A stretch of DNA of 14,807 nucleotides from Chloroflexales bacterium (GTDB lineage: Bacteria; Chloroflexota; Chloroflexia; Chloroflexales; Chloroflexaceae), in assembly GCA_013336035.1 (NCBI GenBank), contig JAAXUL010000084.1, forward strand, positions 1-14,807, read 5' to 3'. The notes under the pieces were generated by a model. It did not search any database. It was not told the DNA's origin and worked only from the letters and a program-made list of their open reading frames with translations. The translations under genes and the position numbers were made by a program. Below are positions 1 through 7,409 of this stretch, piece after piece (positions within the stretch are counted from its first letter, which is position 1; the number at the start of each line of letters is the position of its first letter).

Positions 1-1
1 G

Positions 2-553
2 GCCGGGGTCGTCCGAAATGGCCGGGCCCTGCTGCTCGTAGGGCCGAGCGCGGTCGACCTGTCTACGCTCAGCTACGCCTGTGTGTGGGCCGGCTTTGGC
101 CTTATGGCGGCGGAGACGACCTGGGTCAGCCTGGGTCGCGGCCAGCGGCTCTGGGGCCACGCTAGCCCGATCCGCATGCCCGTTGATGCGGTGCGCTTCT
201 TCCCCGATCTGGCGGGCGTAGCGCCGGGGATGGGCGCGAACGGCGAGCCCACCCTGGCCATTGATATCGAGGCCCGCTGGCCCGAGCGGCTGGCCACCCA
301 CGCCGAACGCGCCGTCGTCTGTCTGATCGAGCGGGCAGCCGGTCAGGCGAGCCGGCTTGAGCCCGTGCCGGCCGCCGCGGCCGCCGCCATTATGGGCGAC
401 CTGCGGGCGCCGGGCCACAGCCGGCTGAGCGAGCAGGCGCCGGCCGTCGTGCAGGCCCTTACAGCCCGGGGCGCGCACCGGCTGAGCCTGGGCGCCGACC
501 CGGCCAGCGCCGCCGCGCTGCTGGCCCATCTGGCCGAGGCCGGCCAGTGGTGA
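2..553 (+). CDS. HprK-like kinase relative with degenerate P-loop, 3' part (partial)
   Basis: The frame is open from base 2 to a TGA at 551-553, so the gene begins before the window. The visible 183 residues follow the layout of HprK-related (HPr serine kinase/PEP carboxykinase-like) proteins of Chloroflexota. There is a 'GRALLLVGP' beta strand leading into a P-loop position, then 'GFGLMAAETTW', then a 'WGHASPIRMP' segment and a C-terminal alpha/beta part with 'LAIDIEA' and 'VVCLIERA'. The P-loop reads GPSAVDLST where the family has GPxGxGKST, so two glycines and the lysine are replaced. The usual Asp-Asp before the Trp reads Glu-Thr. Known family members phosphorylate a protein or act in peptide-modification clusters. 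This copy is probably catalytically inactive (inference). A GTG at 83 could be called as a start, but the kinase-like homology begins upstream of it. Family assignment is from motif memory only. Confidence 0.6.
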   Translation, partial: AGVVRNGRALLLVGPSAVDLSTLSYACVWAGFGLMAAETTWVSLGRGQRLWGHASPIRMPVDAVRFFPDLAGVAPGMGANGEPTLAIDIEARWPERLATHAERAVVCLIERAAGQASRLEPVPAAAAAAIMGDLRAPGHSRLSEQAPAVVQALTARGAHRLSLGADPASAAALLAHLAEAGQW

Positions 554-644
554 GCGAGGGCCACGCCAGCGGGCGCGCCATGCAGCGCCCGCCACACATC
601 ATAGCTGGCCTTGGCGCTGGCTCCCATTTGTGCCTGACAACACT

Positions 645-650
645 TATAAT
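645..650 (+). promoter_or_regulatory. candidate -10 box for the hybrid histidine kinase gene
   Basis: A perfect TATAAT sits in an otherwise GC-rich 216-bp gap (554-769) between the HprK-like gene and the histidine kinase. No good -35 hexamer lies 16-18 bp upstream; the best spacing gives TCCCAT. Transcription from here would leave a leader of about 110 nt. It directly follows the word TGACAACACTT (635-645), which recurs in similar form near 5041 and 5090. The rest of the gap shows nothing further. Confidence 0.3.
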
Positions 651-769
651 GAGCCAGGGACAGGTGTTCGACACGTGCCTACAGGCTGCGCCGCCAGCCT
701 CCAGCAAACTCGAGCGGGCCACACCCCGTATCCGGCTCCGTCCTCGTCCGACGTGGGCCGTCCACCCCT

Positions 770-3700
770 ATGAGCACCATTCACCGCGCCACCTACGATG
801 AACCCGCTGCGCTGCGCACCTGGCGCGTCGACACCTTCCACCTGATCGTGCGCGTCCTGCTGATTGTGTCGTTGCCCGGTCTGGTGAGCGAGACCATCGG
901 CGGCATACAGTATGGGCGCTACAGCGTGCTGATCATCGGCCTGTTCTTCTATCTAGCGCTGGCGATCTGCACCTTTGTGCGCCGCATCCCCGACCAGCTG
1001 CGGAAAGCCTGCCTGCTGTTCGTCACCGGGGGGATGGGACTATTCCTACTGCTCAGGATGGGGCTCGTCGGCGCCGGCCGGATCTATCTCTACTCCTTCG
1101 CCCTCTACGCCGCCCTCCTGCTGAGCTGGCGGTTTGCGGTGATCGCCTGGGGCACAGTGCTGACCATGGCGGCGTTAATCTTCACGGCGACGATCACCGG
1201 CATAATCCCCCTCGCCCCTGACGTCGGCCAGCGTATCACCGACCCGGCAACGATTATCACCAACGGGCTGGTCCTCTTCTCGGCCAGCGGCATGGCCATC
1301 TTCATCATCCGCTCGCTGATCGGCCAGTTTGCCGCAAGCCTGTACGCCGCCGAGCAAGCCCGCGCCGCGCTCGCCGCAAGCAACGTGGCCCTCGAGCGCC
1401 TGGTCGCCGAGCGTACCGCCGAGCTACAGACTGAGCAGCGGCTGCTCGCTGTCGAACGACAGTATAACCTGGTCTTGCGCACCCTGCCCGACCTTTTTTG
1501 GCTCAAGGATGCCCAGAGTCGCTACCTGCTGGGGAGCGACGCCTTCTTCGCCTTCCACGGCCTGACCCCCGAGGCGCTGATCGGCAGGACTGCCGACGAG
1601 GCCTTCCCGCCCGAGGTCGCGGCCGGGATCCGGCTCGGCGACGCCCTCACCCTCACGGGGCGCGCGCGCCACTCCAGCGAGGCCCACGTTCAAGACAGCC
1701 AGGGGCGCTATGTCTGGCTCAGCACCACCAAGGCCCCGATCTACAACGAGGATGGGTCGCCGTTCGGCATCCTCGGGATCTCACACGATGTCACCGACCG
1801 CAAACAGGCAGAGCTTGCTCTCGAGCGCCAGCTCAGCTACGCGCAGGCCACGGCCCGCTGCGCCCAGCTCCTGCTCAGCTCGGGCGCCGGCGAGCAGCGC
1901 GAGTGGTCGTGGGTGGCCGAGGCGATCGAGCATCTGCGCGGCGCCGTGGGCGCCAGCCGCATATTTGTCTACCAGTACAACTATGACGTGACGCCCCCCG
2001 CCTTCGCGCTCATTGCCGAGGCGGTCGCCCCCGACGGCATACCATTTAAGATCCCCAGCGGGGACTGGTCTGTCGTCCCTGACGCAATGCTAGCAGCGTT
2101 CAAGGCGCACCGCCCGTTCGGCGGGTCCGTGAGCACACTGTTCGCGGTCGACACGCGCTCACGCGACCTGCTCGAGGCCAACGGCGTTCGGGTGGTGCTT
2201 ACCGTCCCGATCTATGTGGGCGAGCGCCTATGGGGCCACATGGGCATCATCGACCGCGAGCGGGACAGCGCGTGGGACGAGGTCACGACCCAGCTGCTCG
2301 TCACCGCCGCCGACATGGTCGCGGCCTTCGTCGCGAGCCGCGACTCCGCCGAGGGGTTCGTGCGGGCGAAGAATATCGCCGAGGCCGCCAGCAGGGCCAA
2401 ATCGACCTTCCTGGCCCATATGAGCCACGAGATCCGAACCCCGCTGAACGCCGTCATCGGCATATCCGACCTGCTGGTCGAGTCTGCCCCGACGGACGAG
2501 CAGCGCCACTACGCCGAGACGATCCACACCGCCGGGGCCTCGCTGCTCGCGATCATCAACAACATTCTCGACCTGGCCAAGATCGAGTCGGGCCACTTCG
2601 AGCTCGACGAGCAGCCCTTCGACATCCGTGTGTGCCTGCGGAGCGCGGCCGACATGGTGGCCTACGATGCCGCGCGCAAAGGGCTGGCCTTCAACCTGCA
2701 CGTCGACCCAGCGGTGCCGGCGACGCTGCTCGGCGACAACGTGCGTCTGCGCCAGGTGGTGATCAACCTGCTCGCCAACGCGGTCAAGTTCACCGAGCGG
2801 GGCAGCGTGAGGCTCGAGGCCACCCGCGAACAGAGCGCCGAGGGCGAGCACCTGCTGTGTATCAGCATCCACGACACCGGCCCCGGCATCACCACAGCCG
2901 AGCACAGTCACATCTTCGAGGCCTTTGTCCAGGCTGGATCTACCGCGCTCAGGCGTAGCGGCACGGGCCTCGGGCTGACGATTAGCCGGCAGATTATCGA
3001 CGCCATGGGCGGCACGATCACGGTCGCCAGCCGCTCGGGGCCGGGCGCAACCTTTGCCGTTACGCTGCCGCTCCTCATCGCCAGTGGCGTCACACACCCC
3101 AGGCCGACGCCCTCAGGCCAGGCCCCGCTCAGCCCGCTGCGGGTGCTGCTCGCCGAGGACAACCCTATCAACCAGGAGGTGGCGCGGCTGATGCTCGCCA
3201 AGCTAGGCGCCACCGTCGTGGTTGTGTCGAACGGCCGGGCTGCCGTAAATGTGGCGCGGCGCGAGACCTTCGATGTGGTGCTGATGGACATCGAGATGCC
3301 CGAGATGGACGGCGCCGAGGCCGCCCGCCAGATCTACGCCCTCAGCCCGCCCGACGCCCGGCCTTACGTCGTCGCCCTCACGGCCCACGCCCTCGCGGGC
3401 GACCGGCAGCGCTATTACGAAGCAGGCTTTGACGACTATCTTAGCAAGCCCGTGCAGCTCGAAGGGCTGCGGGCGGTCCTCGCCCGGATAAGCGCCCGAC
3501 CCACGTCCACTGTCGAAGCGCAGGAGATCGACTGGCGGCAGCTAGGCCAGACGGTCGGCCTGCCCGACCCAGCCAGCGCCAGCCGGCGCGGGCGCCGCAT
3601 CCTCAGGCTCTTCAGCGACGAGATCGCCGTGCAGATCGCGAAGCTCGCCGCGGCCATCGAGCGCGAAGATCGCCACGAGGTGCGCCTGGCCGCCCATCGC

Positions 3701-3898
3701 CTGCTGGGCAGCGCCCGCCAGCTAGGCACGACGGCCCTGGCCAGAGCCTGCAACGATCTCGAGGTTGCGGCTGAGGCCGCCCCGCGCGCCCAGCTCGAGG
3801 CCGGCCTCGAGCGGCTGCGAGGCGCCTACGCGCGCGCAAGGGCTATGCTGGCCGAGCGCTACCCCGACGAGCTGGGGCAAGCAGAGCCAGTAAAATAG
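770..3898 (+). CDS. hybrid sensor histidine kinase with receiver and HPt domains
   Basis: The 1042-residue protein carries a whole phosphorelay in one chain. Residues ~20-185 hold about six hydrophobic segments (membrane sensor), followed by a helical linker (~190-228). A PAS domain spans ~230-352 and ends in the typical 'GILGISHDVTDRK'. A GAF domain spans ~360-525. HisKA at ~541-607 has the motif FLAHMSHEIRTPLN, with phospho-accepting His553. The HATPase domain (~652-767) shows the N box (NLLANAVKF), G1 (DTGPGI) and G2 (GTGLGL). The receiver (~789-905) has acidic Glu796/Asp797, phospho-Asp840 (LMDIEMPEMDG), Thr871 and Lys893. A C-terminal HPt domain has His976 in AAHRLLGSA. All catalytic residues are present, so it should autophosphorylate and pass phosphate His-Asp-His to a separate response regulator, which is not in the window. 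The ATG at 770 has no clear Shine-Dalgarno. The 3' end overlaps the convergent alkyltransferase-like gene by 40 bp. The ligand is unknown. Confidence 0.95.
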   Translation: MSTIHRATYDEPAALRTWRVDTFHLIVRVLLIVSLPGLVSETIGGIQYGRYSVLIIGLFFYLALAICTFVRRIPDQLRKACLLFVTGGMGLFLLLRMGLVGAGRIYLYSFALYAALLLSWRFAVIAWGTVLTMAALIFTATITGIIPLAPDVGQRITDPATIITNGLVLFSASGMAIFIIRSLIGQFAASLYAAEQARAALAASNVALERLVAERTAELQTEQRLLAVERQYNLVLRTLPDLFWLKDAQSRYLLGSDAFFAFHGLTPEALIGRTADEAFPPEVAAGIRLGDALTLTGRARHSSEAHVQDSQGRYVWLSTTKAPIYNEDGSPFGILGISHDVTDRKQAELALERQLSYAQATARCAQLLLSSGAGEQREWSWVAEAIEHLRGAVGASRIFVYQYNYDVTPPAFALIAEAVAPDGIPFKIPSGDWSVVPDAMLAAFKAHRPFGGSVSTLFAVDTRSRDLLEANGVRVVLTVPIYVGERLWGHMGIIDRERDSAWDEVTTQLLVTAADMVAAFVASRDSAEGFVRAKNIAEAASRAKSTFLAHMSHEIRTPLNAVIGISDLLVESAPTDEQRHYAETIHTAGASLLAIINNILDLAKIESGHFELDEQPFDIRVCLRSAADMVAYDAARKGLAFNLHVDPAVPATLLGDNVRLRQVVINLLANAVKFTERGSVRLEATREQSAEGEHLLCISIHDTGPGITTAEHSHIFEAFVQAGSTALRRSGTGLGLTISRQIIDAMGGTITVASRSGPGATFAVTLPLLIASGVTHPRPTPSGQAPLSPLRVLLAEDNPINQEVARLMLAKLGATVVVVSNGRAAVNVARRETFDVVLMDIEMPEMDGAEAARQIYALSPPDARPYVVALTAHALAGDRQRYYEAGFDDYLSKPVQLEGLRAVLARISARPTSTVEAQEIDWRQLGQTVGLPDPASASRRGRRILRLFSDEIAVQIAKLAAAIEREDRHEVRLAAHRLLGSARQLGTTALARACNDLEVAAEAAPRAQLEAGLERLRGAYARARAMLAERYPDELGQAEPVK

Positions 3899-4215
3899 GC
3901 CGCGGGCCCCTCTTCTCCATCCCACAGATAGCGCCGCAGATCCACCCGGCCGACGTCATCGACGGCCACGCCCTCTGCCACGAGCCGCGCCTGCTGCAGG
4001 GCCGGCTCGTAGCCATTTGTGATCACGCCGCTGTGGTTGACGACCCGCCACCACGGCACCTCGTCGCCGGCGCCCGGGCGAAGAGCGTGCAGGGCGTAGC
4101 CGACAAGGCGGGCGGCCCCGGGGCGGCCAGCGAGCAGCGCCACCCGCCCGTAGCTGCTCACCCGCCCGTAGGGGATGCGCCGCACCACCGCGTAGATTGA
4201 CTCGTACGTCTCCAC
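3859..4215 (-). CDS. alkyltransferase-like (ATL) DNA damage protein, MGMT family
   Basis: The 118-residue protein matches the O6-alkylguanine-DNA alkyltransferase DNA-binding domain: 'IPYGRVSSYGRVA' (helix-turn-helix entry), 'ARLVGYALHAL' (arginine finger region) and an active-site loop reading PWWRVVN. True transferases have PCHRV; here the acceptor Cys is Trp. ATL proteins with this change bind O6-alkylguanine, flip the base and pass the lesion to nucleotide excision repair without repairing it themselves. That role is established for the family and inferred here. I chose the GTG at 4213-4215 because homology begins at 'ETYESIYAVV', a GGGTGA lies just upstream, and an upstream ATG at 4314 would run well into the preceding dehydrogenase gene. 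It starts 26 bp after that gene's stop, so the two are probably co-transcribed. Its tail overlaps the convergent histidine kinase gene by 40 bp. Confidence 0.85.
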   Translation of the reverse strand: METYESIYAVVRRIPYGRVSSYGRVALLAGRPGAARLVGYALHALRPGAGDEVPWWRVVNHSGVITNGYEPALQQARLVAEGVAVDDVGRVDLRRYLWDGEEGPAAYFTGSACPSSSG

Positions 4216-4241
4216 AGCATCACCCGGGTTGGGGCGAGCCC

Positions 4242-5003
4242 CTATGCCAGCCGGCCCCCATCCACCACCAGGGTGGTCCCTGTCACAAACGCGGCCCCAT
4301 CCGAGCAGAGCCACAGCACCGCGCTGGCCACCTCCTCGGGCGTGCCGAGGCGGCCCACGGGCTCGCCCTCGGCGAACTGCTCGAGGACGCGGTCGTCGCC
4401 GCCCGCGAAGCGGTCGATCATCGCCGTGTGGATCGTCCCAGGGCAGACCGCGTTGACCCGCACCCCGTTGCGGGCGTACTCGAGGGCCGCGGCCCTGGTC
4501 AGGCCCACGATCCCATGCTTGCTGGCCACGTAGGCCGAGACGCCCCGCGAGCCAGTCAGGCCGGCCGCCGCCGAGGAGGTGTTGACGATCACGCCGCCCC
4601 CGTGCCGCAGCATGTACTGCAGCTCATACTTCATGCACAGCCAGACGCCCTTGAGGTTGATCGCGACCACATGGTCCCACACATCCTCGGGGTAGTCGGC
4701 CAGCAGCGCCTGGGCCCCCGAGATCCCCGCGTTATTATGGGCGATGTCGAGACGGCCAAACGTCTCGATGGCGCTATTGACGAGCGCCTCCACATCGGCC
4801 CGCTGTGAGACGTCGGCGCGCACGAACAGCGCGTCGGTATTCTCGGCCCGCGCCAGGGCTGCCGTCTCCTCGCCCGCGGCCTCGGCTACATCGGCGACCA
4901 CCACCTTGGCGCCCTGGCGCGCAAAGGCCAGGGCCGTGGCCCGCCCAATGCCCGAGCCTGCGCCCGTCACCAGGGCCACCTTCCCACTGAACTGGGAGAC
5001 CAT
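4242..5003 (-). CDS. short-chain dehydrogenase/reductase (classical SDR)
   Basis: The 253-residue classical SDR has a Rossmann fold with TGAGSGIG at residues 13-20. Asp38 ends the second beta strand, which favours NAD(H) over NADP(H). Further motifs are NNAG at 90-93, Asn116, Ser143/Ser144 and the catalytic YxxxK (Tyr158, Lys162). The C-terminal 'PEEVASAVLWLCSDGAAFVTG' and 'VVDGG' are typical of the 3-oxoacyl-ACP reductase/glucose 1-dehydrogenase-like group. Length and motifs are complete, so it should be an active cytoplasmic oxidoreductase; the substrate cannot be told from sequence. A 3-ketoacyl or 3-hydroxyacyl substrate linked to PHA is possible, but nothing here proves it. The ATG at 5003 follows a GGAGG (5011-5015) by 7 nt. 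It is the first gene of a likely operon with the ATL gene. A repeated AT-rich word lies 38-98 nt upstream. Confidence 0.92.
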   Translation of the reverse strand: MVSQFSGKVALVTGAGSGIGRATALAFARQGAKVVVADVAEAAGEETAALARAENTDALFVRADVSQRADVEALVNSAIETFGRLDIAHNNAGISGAQALLADYPEDVWDHVVAINLKGVWLCMKYELQYMLRHGGGVIVNTSSAAAGLTGSRGVSAYVASKHGIVGLTRAAALEYARNGVRVNAVCPGTIHTAMIDRFAGGDDRVLEQFAEGEPVGRLGTPEEVASAVLWLCSDGAAFVTGTTLVVDGGRLA

Positions 5004-5039
5004 CTGCCAACCTCCTCACCGCTACGCGTTGGAGCAGCT

Positions 5040-5045
5040 ATGATA
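5040..5045 (-). promoter_or_regulatory. candidate -10 box for the SDR-ATL operon
   Basis: Read on the minus strand this is TATCAT, 36 nt before the SDR start codon. It overlaps the end of one copy of the repeated AT-rich word. No convincing -35 hexamer is seen, so the site is tentative. Confidence 0.25.
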
Positions 5046-5101
5046 CAACACTTTCTGTGCCGCCAGCGCCCCTGCCAGATATGGTGCATTGATAACACTT
5101 T
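5041..5101. repeat. imperfect direct repeat upstream of SDR gene
   Basis: TGATACAACACTTT (5041-5054) and TGATAACACTTT (5090-5101) differ only by a 2-bp insertion, and their starts are 49 bp apart. A related copy, TGACAACACTT, is at 635-645 before the histidine kinase. AT-rich words like these stand out in this GC-rich DNA and could be binding sites for a regulator. The function is inferred. Confidence 0.4.
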
Positions 5102-5184
5102 TTTCACCTCTGCATCGACTTGCCGCCGCACAGCGTTCATACTGACGTACAGGTGACATAAACACGCTGCGAGAGGGGTGCACA

Positions 5185-5385
5185 ATGCTTGAGTACCCGG
5201 AGAAGGCCGCCGATCGAAGGGCCATCCGTAACAGTGAGGCCGCGGGAGGCGAGGATCTGCTGCTCGAACGGGTCGTGAATGAGCCGAGGGACATGCCCGT
5301 CGCTGGTGGGTCCTCCCTACTGCGCCCACAGCAGCACCGCAACGCCGTCTGGCGCTGGCACGTCCGCCGCCGTCGCCAGGACTAG
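5185..5385 (+). CDS. small hypothetical protein (doubtful ORF)
   Basis: A 66-codon frame starts at an ATG with a purine-rich GAGAGGGG about 6 nt upstream and ends in TAG. The product is hydrophilic, Glu/Arg-rich, with a basic tail (WHVRRRRQD) and no recognisable domain or signal. Third positions are mostly G/C, as expected for a gene here but also for GC-rich noise. It lies in the 660-bp gap between the SDR and the class I phaC. I do not recognise it, and it may not be expressed. Confidence 0.3.
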   Translation: MLEYPEKAADRRAIRNSEAAGGEDLLLERVVNEPRDMPVAGGSSLLRPQQHRNAVWRWHVRRRRQD

Positions 5386-5423
5386 CGACCTGACAGCCCT
5401 GCTCTGAGAGATGTTTGATTGCG

Positions 5424-5441
5424 GGGAGGGCAAGCCCTCCC
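5424..5441. repeat. GC-rich hairpin without T tract
   Basis: GGGAGGG and CCCTCCC form a perfect 7-bp stem around a 4-nt CAAG loop. No T run follows on either strand, so it is not a standard intrinsic terminator. It may be a REP-like element or an mRNA end-stabilising hairpin after the small ORF that ends at 5385. Confidence 0.5.
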
Positions 5442-5652
5442 ACGCCCCCGCCCAGCCGGTGAAACAACCTTCCCCTGAAGTAACCGCCTCTTTTCAGCAT
5501 ACACGCGGCGATCGCAGTAGACTCGCCGAAAGAGGGGCAGCATCCTGCACCCATTGCTCACCGCCCTCACGCCGCACCCCGTGCGCCACCAGCGGCCAGC
5601 GCTGACGGCGCGCGGCCAGGCACTCTCGGCGCCGCAGGGTCGTATGTGACAA

Positions 5653-5657
5653 GGAGG
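5653..5657 (+). promoter_or_regulatory. Shine-Dalgarno deciding the class I-type phaC start
   Basis: GGAGG lies 3 nt before ATG 5661 and 6 nt before ATG 5664. It also falls inside the reading frame opened by a GTG at 5646. The spacing favours the ATG at 5664 and rules against the GTG. Confidence 0.7.
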
Positions 5658-5663
5658 AGCATG

Positions 5664-7403
5664 ATGTGTGCACTCCCGCAATCCGCTTCGGTCGAGCCCA
5701 ATGTGGACCGGCTGCTCCACGCCTGGCAGGGGCGCTTCACCCTGGGCCTATCGCCCACCGCGCTGCTGCTGGCCTCCCTCGACTGGCTCACCCATCTCGC
5801 CAACGCGCCGGGCAAGCAGTGGGCGCTCGTCCAGCTCGGGCAAGCCCAGGCCCTGGGCCTGGGCCACTATGCCGCCCAGGCGACGGCCACCCCGCAGTTG
5901 CCGCCGGGTGACCCGGCGCTACCGCAGGACCACCGCTTCGCCGATGCGGACTGGCAGATCTGGCCCTTCAACCTGCTCGCACAGGCGTTTCTGCTGACTG
6001 AGCAGTGGTGGCAGCAGGCGACCACGGGCGTGTCCGGCGTCTCACAGCATCACGAGCAGGTGGTGGCCTTCGCGGCCCGCCAGCTGCTGGATATGCTCGC
6101 GCCCAGCAACTTCTTGCTCACCAACCCCAAGCTCCTTCGGGCTACCTGGACCCAGGGCGGGATGAATCTGGCCCAGGGCGCGCGCAACGCCAGCGAAGAC
6201 TGGCAGCGATCCCTCGCCGGGCTGCGGCCCGTCGGCGCCGACGCATTTGTGCCCGGGACAAACGTTGCGGTCACCCCGGGCACCGTGATCTACCGCAACG
6301 AGCTGATCGAGCTCATCCAGTACGCGCCAACGACCACGCGGGTCTATGCCGAGCCGGTGCTGATCGTGCCGGCCTGGATCATGAAGTACTACATCCTCGA
6401 CCTCTCGCCCCACAACTCGCTGGTCAAGTATCTGGTCGACCACGGCCACACGGTGTTTATGATCTCCTGGAAGAACCCGGCGCCGGTGGATCGGGACTTC
6501 GGCATGGAGGACTACCGCCAGCTCGGCGTGATGGCGGCGCTGGACGCTGTGACGGCCATCGTGCCGGGGCATGGGGTGCATGCGGCCGGCTACTGCCTCG
6601 GCGGCACCCTGCTGACGATCGTGGCCGCGGCCCTGGCGCGCGACAACGATGAACGTCTGCGCAGCCTGACCCTCTTCGCGGCCCAGACGGACTTCGCCGA
6701 GGCCGGCGAGCTCACGCTGTTTATCGATGAGAGCCAGGTGGCCTATCTCAACGACATTATGTGGGCGCAGGGCTACCTCGACTCGGCCCAGATGGCCGGC
6801 GCGTTCCAGCTGCTGCGCTCGCAGGACCTGATCTGGTCGCGGCTGGTCCGCGAGTATCTGCTGGGCACGCGCGCGCCGATGAGCGATCTGATGGCCTGGA
6901 ACGCCGACGGCACGCGCCTGCCCTACCGTATGCACGCCGAGTACCTCACCCGCCTGTTCCTGCACAACGACCTGTTTGAGGGGCGCTACCCGGTCGACGG
7001 ACGCCCGATCGCCTTGAGCGACATCCGGGCGCCGCTCTTTGTGGTCGCGACGCGCAGCGACCATGTCGCGCCGTGGCGCTCGGTCTACAAGCTGATGCTG
7101 CTGGAGGACACCGAGGTGACCTTCCTGCTCACCAGCGGGGGGCATAATGCGGGGATCATCAGCGAGCCAGGTCACCCGCAGCGCAGCTACCAGGTCGCCA
7201 CCTGCGGGGTGAGCGACAAGTACGTCGATCCGGAGGCCTGGCAGGCGGCCACGCCAGCGCAGGCCGGCTCGTGGTGGCCGGTCTGGCAGAGCTGGCTGGC
7301 GGAGCGCTCGAGCGGGCTGACGCCGCCGCCAGCGATGGGCGCCCGCGCGGGCGGCTACTCGCCGCTGGCCGCCGCGCCAGGCAGCTATGTGTTCCAGAGC
7401 TGA
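5664..7403 (+). CDS. phaC: class I-type poly(3-hydroxyalkanoate) synthase
   Basis: This 579-residue protein is close to the ~590-residue length of single-subunit class I PHA synthases. The N-terminal PhaC_N region is recognisable by 'DHRFADADWQIWPF', 'LSPSNFLLTNP'-type wording (here LAPSNFLLTNPKLL) and 'FVPGTNVAVTPGTVIYRNEL'. The alpha/beta hydrolase domain follows, with 'LIVPAWIMKYYILDLSP' and 'MISWKNP'. The lipase-like box GYCLGG carries nucleophile Cys311. The rest of the triad is Asp466 (TRSDHVAP) and His494 (GGHNAGI). It should polymerise 3-hydroxyacyl-CoA into PHA on granule surfaces, releasing CoA. The second of two tandem ATGs was chosen because of Shine-Dalgarno spacing. The stop is 6 bp from the stop of the convergent LonB-like gene, and no terminator fits between them. 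A class III synthase is encoded 2.8 kb away on the other strand. Confidence 0.95.
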   Translation: MCALPQSASVEPNVDRLLHAWQGRFTLGLSPTALLLASLDWLTHLANAPGKQWALVQLGQAQALGLGHYAAQATATPQLPPGDPALPQDHRFADADWQIWPFNLLAQAFLLTEQWWQQATTGVSGVSQHHEQVVAFAARQLLDMLAPSNFLLTNPKLLRATWTQGGMNLAQGARNASEDWQRSLAGLRPVGADAFVPGTNVAVTPGTVIYRNELIELIQYAPTTTRVYAEPVLIVPAWIMKYYILDLSPHNSLVKYLVDHGHTVFMISWKNPAPVDRDFGMEDYRQLGVMAALDAVTAIVPGHGVHAAGYCLGGTLLTIVAAALARDNDERLRSLTLFAAQTDFAEAGELTLFIDESQVAYLNDIMWAQGYLDSAQMAGAFQLLRSQDLIWSRLVREYLLGTRAPMSDLMAWNADGTRLPYRMHAEYLTRLFLHNDLFEGRYPVDGRPIALSDIRAPLFVVATRSDHVAPWRSVYKLMLLEDTEVTFLLTSGGHNAGIISEPGHPQRSYQVATCGVSDKYVDPEAWQAATPAQAGSWWPVWQSWLAERSSGLTPPPAMGARAGGYSPLAAAPGSYVFQS

Positions 7404-7409
7404 TGGGCT

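Larger units (their letters stand above)
5386..5663. other. intergenic region upstream of class I-type phaC
   Basis: There is no convincing ORF. The region holds a GC hairpin at 5424-5441 and the Shine-Dalgarno of phaC at its right end. I found no promoter with two good hexamers; TAGACT near 5517 is a weak -10 candidate. Confidence 0.4.

Noticed and set aside
2228..3097. Long minus-strand open frame opposite the histidine kinase
   Set aside because: It is a shadow of the kinase coding frame in GC-rich DNA: low-complexity, no domain, and the plus-strand frame has clear HisKA/HATPase motifs.
4216..4314. Longer ATL protein starting at ATG 4314
   Set aside because: It would overlap the end of the SDR gene by 73 bp, and the extra residues do not look like the family N-terminus.
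6042..7175. 377-codon minus-strand open frame opposite class I-type phaC
   Set aside because: The plus strand carries a full PHA synthase with its catalytic triad; the antisense product has no recognisable family.
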